NCBI GenBank assembly: GCA_050250665.1
Contig: JBFWOF010000022.1
Coordinates: forward strand, 1-64,000
Source of the DNA: JADKFD01 sp050250665
Lineage (GTDB): Bacteria > Pseudomonadota > Gammaproteobacteria > Xanthomonadales > SZUA-5
DNA length: 64,000 nt
Direction: 5' to 3'
In this document: positions 1-11,076 of the stretch, in pieces
Numbering within the stretch: the stretch's first letter is position 1
Layout: every line of letters begins with the position of its first letter
Made by a program: the position numbers and the translations under genes
The notes under the pieces: generated by a model
What the model saw: only the letters and a program-made list of their open reading frames with translations
The model's database searches: none
Told to the model about the DNA's origin: nothing

Positions 1-361
1 GCGACGTAGCACCACACGGAACGCCAAGCGAATCCCATCCAACGTCGCTTCTGCTGTTCTTCGCGTCCATTCTGCTTTTCCTTTGCGTCCTTCGCGTCCT
101 GCTTCTGGCACCAGTGGGCCGGGCCAAACCCGGCTGCGCCTTCGGCTTACCCGGGCTACTCCTGCAACAGCCCCCATCGTAGGAGCGACTTTCGTCGCGA
201 CCGTCAGCCAGACGGATGCGGCGTAGAAACGCAAGGAACGCCAAGCGAATCCCATCCAACGTCGCTTCTGCTGTTCTTCGTGTTCTTTCTGCTTTTCCTT
301 TGCGTCCTTCGCGTCCTGCTTCTGGCAGCGACTCACAGCGGCTCGTGTTTGCCGCAGGGCG
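1..361. repeat. Duplicated intergenic repeat block, no gene
   Basis: A block of about 100 bp beginning at 20 recurs with few changes from 237, a 217-bp offset. It carries the motif CTTTGCGTCCTTCGCGTCC, related to repeats near 50.2 and 50.35 kb. A GTAG-headed palindrome (stem GCGAC/GTCGC) sits at about 180-203. Short open frames here are repeat translations in several frames and show no protein features. In many gammaproteobacteria rpoZ follows gmk; it is not found here. Confidence 0.8.
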
Positions 362-509
362 GTCGCGACGCAAGGTCGCTCCTACAGGAGATGAACGGGT
401 CGCGACGCAAGGTCGCTCCTACAGGAGATGAACGGGTCGCGACGCAAGGTCGCTCCTACAGGAGATGCACGGGTCGCGACGCGAGGTCGCTCCTGCAGGA
501 GATGCGCGA
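362..509. repeat. 37-bp tandem repeat, four copies, of a REP-like palindrome
   Basis: Unit starts at 362, 399, 436 and 473, exactly 37 bp apart; the last copy is slightly diverged. Each unit contains a GTCGCGAC..GGTCGC hairpin followed by TCCTACAGGAGATG. The array ends 6 bp before the gmk stop codon on the minus strand, so gmk mRNA would end in it. Confidence 0.9.
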
Positions 510-515
510 CCGCTG

Positions 516-1136
516 CTACGCCAGCAGCTGCGCCAGCAAGCCGGCCTGGCGCGGGGCCTGGATGCGCATGGACAGGCGCACGGCGCGGACGATCGCGGCC
601 AGATCCGCCAGGGCCACGTCGAACTGGTCGTTGATGATCAGATAGTCGAACTCGGTGGCGTGCTGCATTTCGCCGCGGGCGTTGGCGATGCGCCGCGCGA
701 TCACTTCATCACTGTCCTGACCGCGTTTCTGCAGGCGCTCATGCAGCGCTGCGCGCGAGGGCGGCAGGATGAAGATCAGCACACAGGCCGGAAAGCGCTC
801 GCGTACCTGACGGGCGCCCTGCCAGTCGATCTCCAGAATCACGTCACGACCTCGGGCAAAGGCCAGATCCACCTGATCGCGGCCGGTGCCGTAGTGATTC
901 CCGTGAACCTCGGCATGCTCGAGCATGCGCCCGGCCTCGATCAGCTCCTGGAAATGCTCGCGACTGGTGAAATGGTAATGCTCGCCATCGACCTCACCCG
1001 GCCGCGGCCCCCGCGTGGTGTGCGACACCGACAGCTGCAGGCAGGCGTCATCGGCCACCAGAGCGCGCACCAGACTGGTCTTGCCCGCACCCGACGGTGC
1101 AGCAATGACAAACAAGTTGCCGCTGGCGGCATTCAT
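516..1136 (-). CDS. gmk: Guanylate kinase
   Basis: Cytoplasmic enzyme converting GMP to GDP with ATP, in purine nucleotide supply. The start MNAASGNLF (206 aa) matches the family's usual length; the frame is open to 1187 but that extension is not conserved-looking. The P-loop PSGAGKTS is at residues 14-21, followed by the GMP-binding segment SHTTRGPRPGEVDGEHYHF and the lid region KRGQDSDEVIARRIANA. It is the last gene of a minus-strand group with yicC and the hypothetical gene between them, separated from the latter by about 150 bp. Only repeats follow it downstream. Identification is secure. Confidence 0.96.
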   Translation of the reverse strand: MNAASGNLFVIAAPSGAGKTSLVRALVADDACLQLSVSHTTRGPRPGEVDGEHYHFTSREHFQELIEAGRMLEHAEVHGNHYGTGRDQVDLAFARGRDVILEIDWQGARQVRERFPACVLIFILPPSRAALHERLQKRGQDSDEVIARRIANARGEMQHATEFDYLIINDQFDVALADLAAIVRAVRLSMRIQAPRQAGLLAQLLA

Positions 1137-1285
1137 GACAGCATCTGCATGAGGCGGTGGCTCCCTGCCCGGCCCGGGTTCCGGCAACCCCCGAAGTCCG
1201 CCGTCATGGCGAGACTATCGCAGGGTTACCCTCAATCCCCGGAGTCTACGCGTTCAGACCCGGATCGGTCGCGCCGCCGGGGCCG

Positions 1286-1807
1286 CTACTCGTGTTCGCG
1301 CCGGCGCGGAGCATTTGCTTCCGCGGTTGGCGCCATCGGCAATTCCGGCGGTGGCGCTGCCTGTGGCGGCAGCGAATCGCTCAAATCCTGATGCAGCCGT
1401 GTGGAACGGGCAAAGGACACCGCATCGGCGAAACGCTTGAGCGCATGCCGGTCGGCGAAACGCACGCGCAGGCGCCAGCTGCCTTCGTGGGTGCCAGGCA
1501 CCTTGTTCAGCAGCGCCAGATCGTTGAGTTCGATCTCGATGTAAGGCATCAACCAGAACCAGCCCAGACCACTGCGCACGCTCTCGATGGCGCTCAGCGG
1601 CACCTGCACCTGGCGCGATCCACTCTTGATCAAACCGAAGAGGGCATCGGCCGCCTGAAAGTCGAAACGCAGATCGACGCCGTCAAACAGCAGCTGTCCG
1701 CGCACATCGCCCAGGCCCTGATAGGCCTCGGCGCGCACCACCAGCCGCAACTGCGGCCGAGTCGCCGGGGTGGCCTCCTTTCCCAGTCCGAACATGGTCG
1801 GTGTCAC
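1286..1807 (-). CDS. Hypothetical protein coupled to yicC
   Basis: I do not recognise a named family. The 173-aa product begins with a GTG whose last two bases lie in the TGA stop of yicC (GTGA overlap of 4 bp), which implies translational coupling; an in-frame ATG four codons later is an alternative start. Residues 15-130 alternate short hydrophobic stretches and charged turns (DGVDLRFDF, QVQVPLSAIESV, MPYIEIELNDLALL), a pattern like a small beta-rich PH or GRAM-type fold; this is a guess from pattern. The last 40 residues are Pro/Ala-rich and probably disordered. No signal peptide or membrane segment is seen. Confidence 0.75.
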   Translation of the reverse strand: MTPTMFGLGKEATPATRPQLRLVVRAEAYQGLGDVRGQLLFDGVDLRFDFQAADALFGLIKSGSRQVQVPLSAIESVRSGLGWFWLMPYIEIELNDLALLNKVPGTHEGSWRLRVRFADRHALKRFADAVSFARSTRLHQDLSDSLPPQAAPPPELPMAPTAEANAPRRREHE

Positions 1808-2670
1808 TCCAGATTCTGCACCTGCTCGCGGATCTGCTCGATCAGCACCTTCATGTCGACGGCGAGCTGGCTGGTGCGGGCATCGGTGGACTTGGAGCCG
1901 AAGGTATTGGCCTCGCGGTGCAGCTCCTGGGTCAGAAAGTCGAGGCGGCGGCCGACCGGCTCGCTGCGCTTGAGCGTGCGCGCCATTTCTTCCAGGTGCA
2001 CGCCGAGGCGATCGAGTTCTTCATCCACATCCATCTTCTGCAGGGCAAACACGATTTCCTGCTCGATGCGCTGCGGATCGACACTGGCGGCAATCTCGGC
2101 CAGCTTGGCCATCAGCTTGTCGCGCAGTCCCTGGCGGATGATGGGCAGCATCTCGATGGCAGCTTCGCGCGCGGCGCCGAGGCCCTTGACCCGTTCGAGC
2201 ATGATCTCGGCCAGACGCTTGCCCTCGCGCTCGCGCTGGGCTTCCAGGGCGTCCAGCGCCTGATCGGTGAGCTGCAGCACCTGAGCGCCGAGTTCTTCCA
2301 GATCGAACTCACCGGTGGCCACCAGGCCCGGCCAGGACAGCAGATCGCTGGCATGACCGGCGTCCAGGCGTCCGTTGCGGCGGGTCAGTTCATCGACCAG
2401 ACCGGTCAGCTGGTCCAGCAGCGCATGATTGATGGTCAGCGTGGTCGGGCGGTTGGGATCACTGCGCAGACGCGCCGACAGATCCAGCTTGCCGCGCGAC
2501 AGCCGCTGGCCGATACGCTCGCGCAGGGCCGGCTCCAGCGAGCGCAGCTCTTCGGGCAGCTTGGTCGACACTTCGAGGAAACGATGATTCACCGTGCGCA
2601 TTTCCAGGCGCAGGTGGCCGGCGGCGGTGGGGCCTTCGGCACTGCCGTAAGCGGTCATGCTGCGAGGCAT
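1804..2670 (-). CDS. yicC: YicC family endoribonuclease
   Basis: Full-length 288-aa member of the YicC family, cytoplasmic RNases linked to stress and sRNA turnover in E. coli. The N-terminal signature SMTAYGSAEG and TVNHRFLEVSTKLPEELRSLEP, and the C-terminal signature GRRLDFLTQELHREANTFGSK, are both intact. Start taken as MPRSMTAYGS; the ATG at codon 5 is possible. It heads the minus-strand run yicC - hypothetical - gmk, the same yicC-to-gmk proximity common in proteobacteria. The upstream side is a 7-bp repeat array and a hairpin repeat, so its promoter probably lies in the short stretch at 2671-2730. Confidence 0.94.
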   Translation of the reverse strand: MPRSMTAYGSAEGPTAAGHLRLEMRTVNHRFLEVSTKLPEELRSLEPALRERIGQRLSRGKLDLSARLRSDPNRPTTLTINHALLDQLTGLVDELTRRNGRLDAGHASDLLSWPGLVATGEFDLEELGAQVLQLTDQALDALEAQREREGKRLAEIMLERVKGLGAAREAAIEMLPIIRQGLRDKLMAKLAEIAASVDPQRIEQEIVFALQKMDVDEELDRLGVHLEEMARTLKRSEPVGRRLDFLTQELHREANTFGSKSTDARTSQLAVDMKVLIEQIREQVQNLE

Positions 2671-2730
2671 GCGCGGCTCCGTTGATTGGGAATACGCACA
2701 TGCTACGGGATTGGGGGCGTGGCGGGGCGT

Positions 2731-2793
2731 GGGACTCGGGACTCGGGACTCGGGACTCGGGACTCGGGACTCGGGACTCGGGACTCGGGACTC
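2731..2793. repeat. 7-bp tandem repeat GGGACTC, nine units
   Basis: Nine consecutive exact GGGACTC units run from 2731 to 2793, followed by a degenerate unit. It lies in the gap between divergent yicC and the M13 peptidase gene. The same unit in reverse complement occurs inside prmB at 13235-13262. Confidence 0.95.
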
Positions 2794-2812
2794 GGGAAAG
2801 GCTCACACACGG

Positions 2813-2900
2813 GCGTCATTGCGAGGAGCGCAGCGACGAAGCAATCCAGTGCTTCTGAGGATGTGTGTCTGGATTGCTTCGCTACGCTCGCAATGACGCC
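2813..2900. repeat. Hairpin repeat with GCGTCATTGCGAG ends
   Basis: An 88-bp imperfect inverted repeat: it opens with GCGTCATTGCGAG, has AGCAATCCAG and CTGGATTGCT near the centre and closes with CTCGCAATGACGC. Related whole or half elements occur at 23466-23572, 28234-28326, 18470-18540, 43600-43680, 38980, 39400, 39810 and 50097. It resembles non-autonomous hairpin elements seen widely in bacteria. No coding content. Confidence 0.88.
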
Positions 2901-3023
2901 GGGGCGAGGAGTTCTCTGACGCCGTGCCAGGCCCCCTCCTGCAATCCTCCCCCCAACCTTCGGCACATGCGCTTCATGCTGCGAGGACTACCCTTCGCGG
3001 CCTTTCTGCCCGGGAGGCTGTCG

Positions 3024-5075
3024 ATGAAGTCCACGAAGTTGCTATGTTGCTTGTTGCTGGCGCTGCAGGCGCCGCTGGTGCTGGCGGAGCCCACGGCCAA
3101 GGCCGAACTCGGCAGCTTCGGTATCGACCTGTCGCAGCGCGACGAGAGCGTCAAGCCGGGCGATGACTTCGACCGCTACGCCAGCGGCAAATGGCACGCC
3201 AGCCATGAGCTGAAAGACTACGAAACCCGCTACGGGGCCTTCACCACGCTCAGCGATCAAGCCGAAATCCAGGTGCGCGAGATCATCGAAGAGATGGCCA
3301 GGACCGATGCACCGGTCGGTAGCAACGAGCAGAAGATCCGCGATTTGTACAATAGTTACATGGATGTGGCCACGCGCAACGCGGCCGGCATGGCCCCGAT
3401 CCGGCCGCTGCTGGATCAGATCGAAAGCATCGATTCGCGTCTGGCGCTGACCCAGGCCTTCGGGCGCTCGAGCGTGGACGGAACCATCTCGCCGCTGGGT
3501 GGCGGCGTCGGCCTGGATCGCAAGAATCCTGATCGCTATCTGCTGAATGTGGGTGTCAGCGGCCTCGGTCTGCCGGACAAGGACTACTATTTCAACAAGG
3601 CCGAGCGTTTCGTCCAGATTCGCGCCGCCTACCTCAAGCACATCGAACGCATGCTGGGCTTTGTCGGCGTCGCCAACACGGCCGCCCGGGCGCAGGCCAT
3701 TCTGGCGCTGGAGACCCGCCTTGCCAGCCAGATGTGGGATCGCGCGCAGATGCGTGATCGCGAAAAGACCTACAACCTGATGAGCTTTGCCGATTTCGAG
3801 CAGCAATATCAGGGCTATGACTGGGCCGCCCACTTGCGTGCCGACGGCATCGAGCCGCCGGCCGAAGTCAATGTCTACACGCCGAGCGCGGTGAATCCGG
3901 TCATCGAAATCGTCAACGACACGCCGCTGGCGACCTGGATCGACTACTTGCGCTTCCATGCCATCGACAATCACGCGAGCCTGCTGAGCGAAGAGATCGA
4001 CAACGCCAGCTTCGAATTCAACGGCAGGATGCTGTCGGGCCAGCAGGCTCAGAAGGAGCTGTGGAAGCGCGGCGTGGCCCTGGTGGGCGGCTCACGCGGA
4101 TCACGCGGCCTGGGTGATGCGGTGGGACAGATCTTTGTCGCCCGCCACTTCAAGCCCGAAGCCAAGCAGGCCATGGACGAACTGGTCGAGAACCTGCGTC
4201 GGGCGCTGCGCCAGAACATCGAACAGCTGGACTGGATGGGCGAGGCCACCAAGGAAGAGGCCTACAAGAAGCTGGCGAGTTTCCGCCCCAAGATCGGCTA
4301 TCCGAGCCAGTGGCGCGACTACAGCAAGCTGAGCATCGTGCCGGGTGACCTGCTGGCCAATGTGCGCGCGCTGCGAGCCTTTTACAACGACGACCAGAAC
4401 GCGCGGCTGGGGCGTGCCAGCGACAAGGACGAGTGGTTCATGACCCCGCACACGGTCAATGCCTACTACAACTCTTCCTTCAACGAGATCGTGTTCCCGG
4501 CCGCCATCCTGCAGCCGCCCTTCTTCGACGTGCATGCCGATCCGGCCGTCAACTATGGCGCCATCGGTGCCGTCATCGGTCACGAGATGGGCCATGGCTT
4601 CGACGATCAGGGCTCCAAGTCGGACCACGCCGGCATCCAGCGGAACTGGTGGGATGAAGAGGACCGCAAGCGCTTCGAGCAACTCACCTCGGCCCTCGGT
4701 GCCCAGTACGACAGCTATTGCCCACTGGAAGGCCATTGCGTCAACGGTCAGCTGACCATGGGCGAGAACATCGGCGATCTGGGCGGCGTGTCGATGGCCT
4801 ACACCGCGTACAAGCTGTCGCTGAACGGCCAGGAAGCGCCGGTACTCGATGGTCTGACCGGTGATCAGCGCTTCTTCCTGTCCTGGGCCCAGGTGTGGAA
4901 GGCCAAATACCGCGACGAGGCCCTGGTCAACCAGCTGCAGGCCGACCCGCACTCGCCACCGCGCTATCGCATCAACGGCCCGCTGCGCAATCTGAACGAG
5001 TGGTACCAGGCTTTCGACGTGCAGCCCGACGATGCGCTGTACCTGAAACCGGAAGAGCGCGTGCGGATCTGGTAG
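3024..5075 (+). CDS. Secreted M13 (neprilysin-like) zinc metallopeptidase
   Basis: A 683-aa oligopeptidase of family M13 (PepO/neprilysin). The start at MKSTKLLCCLLLALQAPLVLA is preceded by GGGAGG six bases upstream and gives a clean signal peptide of about 22 residues; the frame is open further upstream only through repeat DNA. The zinc site is H520-E521-M-G-H524 in VIGHEMGHGFDDQG, with the third ligand in GENIGDLGG (E581) and D585. NAYYNSSFNEIVFPAAILQPPFF just upstream is the conserved substrate-binding stretch. Likely periplasmic or secreted degradation of small peptides. Monocistronic; flanked on both sides by repeats. Confidence 0.95.
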   Translation: MKSTKLLCCLLLALQAPLVLAEPTAKAELGSFGIDLSQRDESVKPGDDFDRYASGKWHASHELKDYETRYGAFTTLSDQAEIQVREIIEEMARTDAPVGSNEQKIRDLYNSYMDVATRNAAGMAPIRPLLDQIESIDSRLALTQAFGRSSVDGTISPLGGGVGLDRKNPDRYLLNVGVSGLGLPDKDYYFNKAERFVQIRAAYLKHIERMLGFVGVANTAARAQAILALETRLASQMWDRAQMRDREKTYNLMSFADFEQQYQGYDWAAHLRADGIEPPAEVNVYTPSAVNPVIEIVNDTPLATWIDYLRFHAIDNHASLLSEEIDNASFEFNGRMLSGQQAQKELWKRGVALVGGSRGSRGLGDAVGQIFVARHFKPEAKQAMDELVENLRRALRQNIEQLDWMGEATKEEAYKKLASFRPKIGYPSQWRDYSKLSIVPGDLLANVRALRAFYNDDQNARLGRASDKDEWFMTPHTVNAYYNSSFNEIVFPAAILQPPFFDVHADPAVNYGAIGAVIGHEMGHGFDDQGSKSDHAGIQRNWWDEEDRKRFEQLTSALGAQYDSYCPLEGHCVNGQLTMGENIGDLGGVSMAYTAYKLSLNGQEAPVLDGLTGDQRFFLSWAQVWKAKYRDEALVNQLQADPHSPPRYRINGPLRNLNEWYQAFDVQPDDALYLKPEERVRIW

Positions 5076-5096
5076 GCACCGGCATGGCGTCGCGGT

Positions 5097-5572
5097 CGTA
5101 GGAGCGACCTTGCATCGCGACCGGCCGCGACCACCGGAAATCGCGGCAAGCGGCATCCAGAAAAGCGGGACGCAGAGAACGCAGAGGAAAAGCAGACGCG
5201 GAGAAAAACTAGAGAGAGCGCTGAATGAATATTTCTCTGCGTTCTCCGCGTTCAAGAATCGGCTCGCAGGGCGCAGCTGTCACGTAGACCCTTCAGGTCA
5301 ACGTGACCTTCTGGTAGACCCCGGCGCCGCAGTCGTAGGAGCGACCTTGCGTCGCGACCGGCCGCGACCACCGGAAATCGCGGCAAGCAGCATCCAGAAG
5401 AGCGGGACGCAGAGAACGCAGAGGAAAAGCAGAAAGGACGCGGAGAAAAACCAGAGAAAGCGCTGATTGAATCTCTCTCTGCGTTCTCCGCGACTCTCTG
5501 CGTTCTCCGCGTTCAAGAACCGGCTCGCAGGGCGCAGCTGTCACGTAGACCCTTGGGGTCAACGTGACCTCC
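5097..5572. repeat. Tandem duplication of a ~215-240 bp composite repeat
   Basis: Copy 1 (about 5097-5311) and copy 2 (about 5335-5572) share the same order: a GTAG-headed REP palindrome, GGCCGCGACCACCGGAAATC, an inverted pair of GCAGAGAACGCAGAGG and CTCTGCGTTCTCCGCG arms, a GGCTCGCAGGGCGCAGCTG stretch and a GTCACGTAGACC...AACGTGACC palindrome. Copy 2 has a small internal duplication in the hairpin arm. No gene. Confidence 0.88.
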
Positions 5573-5585
5573 CTTGATCGGAAAG

Positions 5586-5761
5586 CGGTCGCGGGCGCAG
5601 CCCGCTCCCACAGGGGCACCGCGCTCTTACCAACAACCGACAACCGACAACCAGCAACCACTCCCCCCAGCCCGCTGGAGCCACTTGTCGCGGCTGAAGC
5701 CGCTCCCACAGGGGCACCGCGCTCTTACCGACAACCAACAACCGACAACCGACAACCAGCA
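5586..5761. repeat. Two REP + 7-bp-array units upstream of the MFS gene
   Basis: Each of two units has a GCCCGCTCCCACAGGGGCAC or related REP half followed at once by a 7-bp array: ACCGACA-type units at 5629-5659 and 5727-5761. The second array ends about 70 bp before the GTG start of the MFS gene. The pairing of REP and array in the same order twice indicates the whole unit was duplicated. Confidence 0.85.
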
Positions 5762-5834
5762 CCCCCCGGGCGCTGTGCGCCCAGCGCCGGCCGCGCTATT
5801 CTCGGCGGCTTGGTTTTCGGCTGATCTGAACCCT

Positions 5835-7062
5835 GTGACTGCCCTCGCTGCGCCGCGCAAGGCTGCGCTGATCTTCATCTTCATCACGGTGACGCTGGAT
5901 ATCCTGGCCATCGGGCTGATCATCCCGGTGCTGCCGCCGTTGATCGCCGGCTTCTTCCCGACCGCCGCCGAGGGCGCGGCGATGTACGGCTGGTTCGTGA
6001 CCCTGTTCGCGCTGATGCAGTTCCTGGCTTCGCCGGTGCTGGGCGCGCTCTCGGATCGATTCGGTCGGCGCAAGGTGATCCTGCTGTCGAATCTGGGCCT
6101 GGGGCTGGATTACATCCTGATGGCGCTGGCGCAGACGCTGCCGCTGTTGCTGCTGGGTCGCATGATCGGTGGCATCACCTCGGCCAGCGTGGCCACCGCC
6201 AATGCCTATATCGCCGACGTCACTCCGCCGGAGAAGCGCGCTGCCAGTTTCGGCATGCTCGGCGCTGCCTTTGGCATCGGCTTCGTCATCGGTCCGGCCG
6301 CCGGCGGCCTGCTCGGCAGCATCGATCCGCGCCTGCCCTTCTGGGTGGCGGCCGGCCTGAGCCTGACCAATTTCCTGTACGGCCTGCTGGTGTTGCCCGA
6401 ATCGCTGCCCGAAGGCCGCCATCATCGTTTCGAGTGGCGCCGCGCCAATCCGGTCGGGGCGCTGATGTGGTTGTGGCGCTTCCCGCAGGTCTTTGGCCTG
6501 GCCGGCGTCAGCTTTCTGTCGGTGGTGGCGCATACCGTGTTTCCGGCCATCTTCGTGCTCTACGCCACCCATCGCTACGACTGGAGTGCCCGCGATATCG
6601 GCTTCACGCTGGCCTTCGTCGGCATCCTCAGCGCCATCGTCCAGGCCGGATTGGTGCGCCGCATCGTGCCCTGGCTGGGCGAGCGCCGCGCCCTGATGGT
6701 GGGACTTGGTTTCGGCGCCATCGGTTTTGTCGGTTACGGCTGGGCGCCCAGCGGCATCTGGCTGTGGACGGTGATGCCCTTGCTGTCGCTGTGGGGCCTG
6801 GCCAATCCGGCGCTGCAAGCCTTGATGACCCGCCAGATCGATCCCACCGAACAGGGCCGACTGCAGGGCGCACTGGCCAGTCTGGCGGCTATCGCCGGCA
6901 TCATCGGACCCTATGTGTTCGCTCATGTCTACGCCGCCGGCATAGACCCGGCGCGCAGCTACGAGTTGCCGGGCGCTGCCTTCTTTCTGGCCTCGCTGGT
7001 GCTGGTGACGGCCGCCGGCCTGGCCTCGGTAGCCAGTCGCGCGCCGGCTGCGCGAGTGTCCG

Positions 7063-7070
<8 letters not shown>
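5835..7070 (+). CDS. MFS exporter of the TetA/multidrug (DHA1) type
   Basis: A 411-aa inner-membrane drug:proton antiporter-like protein with about 12 hydrophobic segments. Motif A is GALSDRFGRRKVILLSN after TM2. Motif C-like glycine/proline pattern in GMLGAAFGIGFVIGPAAGGLLG after TM4-5 marks it as an exporter of the tetracycline-resistance protein group. The start is taken as GTG at 5835, because everything upstream in frame is repeat DNA; no strong ribosome site is visible. Its stop codon lies inside recQ (8-bp overlap), so the two are co-translated. Substrate unknown. Confidence 0.85.
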
Positions 7071-8865
<1,795 letters not shown>

Positions 8866-8914
8866 GCCGGTGTTCTGTGGCATGGGCTTTACCCTGCGAC
8901 GCCGGCTTCACCTG

Positions 8915-9970
8915 TCGGAGCGGACTCCGTCCGCGATCGCACGTGACCACCAGGCCGCCCGTCGCGGATGAATCCGCTCCCACAGGGCCGCGTTCCCTGT
9001 AGGAGCGCCCTTGCGGCGCGACCGGCAGCTCGGCGCTCGCGGGCACTGGCAGACGGCGCGGGCTGCCAGCAAGAGCTTCAACGCGGAGAACGCAGAGGGC
9101 CGCGGAGAACGCGGAGAGAAGCAAGGCGAATCCATAGACGCTCTTCTCTGCGTTCTCGGCAGCCCTCTGCGTTCTTTGCGTTCAATGTCTGGCCACAGCT
9201 CACCGCGGTTTCCGGTCTTCGCCGATACACCGAGACTCCGCGGTCGCGACGCGAGGTCGCTCCTGCCGAGGCGGCTCCGTCGCGGATGAATCCGCTCCCA
9301 CAGGGCCGCGTTCCCTGCAGGAGCGCCCTTGCGGCGCGACCGGCAGCTCGGCGCTCGCGGGCACTGGCAGACGGCGCAGGCCGCAAGTGAGAGCTTCAAC
9401 GCGGAGAACCCAGAGGGCCGCGGAGTACGCGGAGAGAAGCAAAGCTCATCTGGATAAGCTCTTCTCTGCGTTCTCGGCGTTCTCTGCGTTAGGTGTCTGA
9501 CCACAGATCACCGCGGTTTCCGGTCCTCGCCGATACACCGAAACTCCGCGGTCGCGACGCGAGGTCGCTCCTACCGAGGCGGCTCCGTCGCGGATGAATC
9601 CGCTCCCACAGGGCCGCGTTCCCTGTAGGAGCGCCCTTGCGGCGCGACCGGCAGCTCGGCGCTCGCGGGCACTGGCAGACGGCGCGGGCTGCCAGCAAGA
9701 GCTTCAACGCGGAGAACGCAGAGGGCCGCGGAGAACGCGGAGAGAAGCAAGGCGAATCCATAGACGCTCTTCTCTGCGTTCTCGGCGTTCCTCTGCGTTC
9801 TCCGCGTTCAATGTCTGACCACAGCGCACCGCGGTTTCCGGTCTTCGCCGATACACCGAGACTCTGCGGTCGCGACGCGAGGTCGCTCCTACCGAGGCGG
9901 CTCCGTCGCGGATGAATCCGCTCCCACAGGGCCGCGTTCCCTGTAGGAGCGCCCTTGCGGCGCGACCGGA
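8915..9970. repeat. Tandem array of a ~315-bp composite repeat, three copies plus a partial
   Basis: The marker GTCGCGGATGAATCCGCTCC occurs at 8961, 9279, 9587 and 9905, giving periods of 318, 308 and 318 bp. Each unit carries: that REP half, GTAGGAGCGCCCTTGCGGCG, a unique spacer, the inverted arms ACGCGGAGAACGCAGAG and CTCTGCGTTCTC, then GGTCGCGACGCGAGGTCGC. The fourth copy stops after about 65 bp, just before the radical SAM gene. Frames open across it are repeat translations, not genes. Confidence 0.92.
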
Positions 9971-10011
9971 ACACCGCACCTGATCCGACGGGCCTGCAAT
10001 ACTCGCTGCCC

Positions 10012-11076
10012 ATGAGCCCGATCCCCATGCATCCGCGACTGGTCGTCGTCTGCCGTGTCAGCACGCGCTGCAATCTGAGCTGCGGCTTCTGCGCCTATGA
10101 CCGCCGTCTGGGGTTCGCTCGGACAACCCTCGGCGATGCGCACATCGGGCATCTGATCGCCCTGATGGGCGCCCGCCGCCGCGATCCGGGCGAGCCGCCG
10201 CCGCTGCTCAGCTGGATCGGTGGCGAGCCCTTGCTGTGGCCGCGCTGGGTGCACTTCAGTGCACGCGCTCGCGCCGCGGGTATCGCGGTCAGCGCCACCA
10301 CCAATGGCAGCACGCTGTGGCGGCCGGAAACGCGCGCGGCGGTGCTCGAACTGCTGGATGAACTGACCGTCAGTGTCGATGCCATCGGCGAACAGCACGA
10401 TCGGATGCGCGGCTGGCGGGGCGGCTATGCCCGCACGCTCGCGGCAGTGCGGGCGCTGGCGCGTGATCGCGGCGAGGGCGGTCGCTTGCGGCTGCGCGCC
10501 AACATCGTGCTGATGCGCTCGACCATCGGCCAGTTTGCGGAACTCTGCGGCGCGCTCGCCGAGGCCGGCGTCGATGAGCTCAGCTTCAATCTGCTGGGTG
10601 GCCGGGATCGCCCGGAATTCCACGCCGACGAGGCGGTGTCGGCCGCCGCCTGGACAGAATTCGCCGAAGGCTTGCCGCGGCTGCGCGAGGCGCTCGGCCG
10701 ATCGGGCGTTCGGCTGAGCGGCGATGACGCCTATCTGCGACGTCTGGGCGCCGCGACTCAAGGGCAGCTCTGGCCGGTGGCCGACTGCGAGCCCGGAAGT
10801 CGCTTCCTGATGGTCGATGAAACCGGGCGGGTGGCGCCCTGCGCGTTTACCGCGGCCGAGTACGGCGTACCGCTGGATCAGATCAATGATCTTGCCGAGT
10901 TGCCCGTGCGCTTTGCCTCGGCACGGATGGCTCGTTGCGCATCGTCCTGCAACGATTGTCCGAGTACGCAGGTTTTCGGCAAGTTCGAACAGCCTGCGCG
11001 CCTCGGCAGTGCTGCAACGCACGTCGTAGACTTGCAGCAGGCACAGCCCGCTGTCCGGGACCGAGACTACGCATGA
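10012..11076 (+). CDS. Radical SAM protein with SPASM-like C-terminal cysteines
   Basis: A 354-aa radical S-adenosylmethionine enzyme. The 4Fe-4S/SAM motif is C20-N-L-S-C24-G-F-C27; the SAM-binding glycine motif is WIGGEP; NGST and SVDAIGEQHD follow as in the TIM-barrel core. The C-terminal part has C-x17-C (CEPG...APC) then CASSCNDC, resembling an auxiliary cluster (SPASM/Twitch) domain, which in known families is common among peptide- and small-molecule-modifying enzymes. Start chosen at MSPIPMHPRL, just after the repeat array; ATG five codons later is possible. Its TGA overlaps the ATG of the next gene (ATGA). First gene of a three-gene cassette. Substrate unknown. Confidence 0.88.
   Translation: MSPIPMHPRLVVVCRVSTRCNLSCGFCAYDRRLGFARTTLGDAHIGHLIALMGARRRDPGEPPPLLSWIGGEPLLWPRWVHFSARARAAGIAVSATTNGSTLWRPETRAAVLELLDELTVSVDAIGEQHDRMRGWRGGYARTLAAVRALARDRGEGGRLRLRANIVLMRSTIGQFAELCGALAEAGVDELSFNLLGGRDRPEFHADEAVSAAAWTEFAEGLPRLREALGRSGVRLSGDDAYLRRLGAATQGQLWPVADCEPGSRFLMVDETGRVAPCAFTAAEYGVPLDQINDLAELPVRFASARMARCASSCNDCPSTQVFGKFEQPARLGSAATHVVDLQQAQPAVRDRDYA

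Noticed and set aside
8908..10073. Open frames across the 315-bp repeat array
   Set aside because: Same reason: repeated peptide with DNA period, no ribosome sites.
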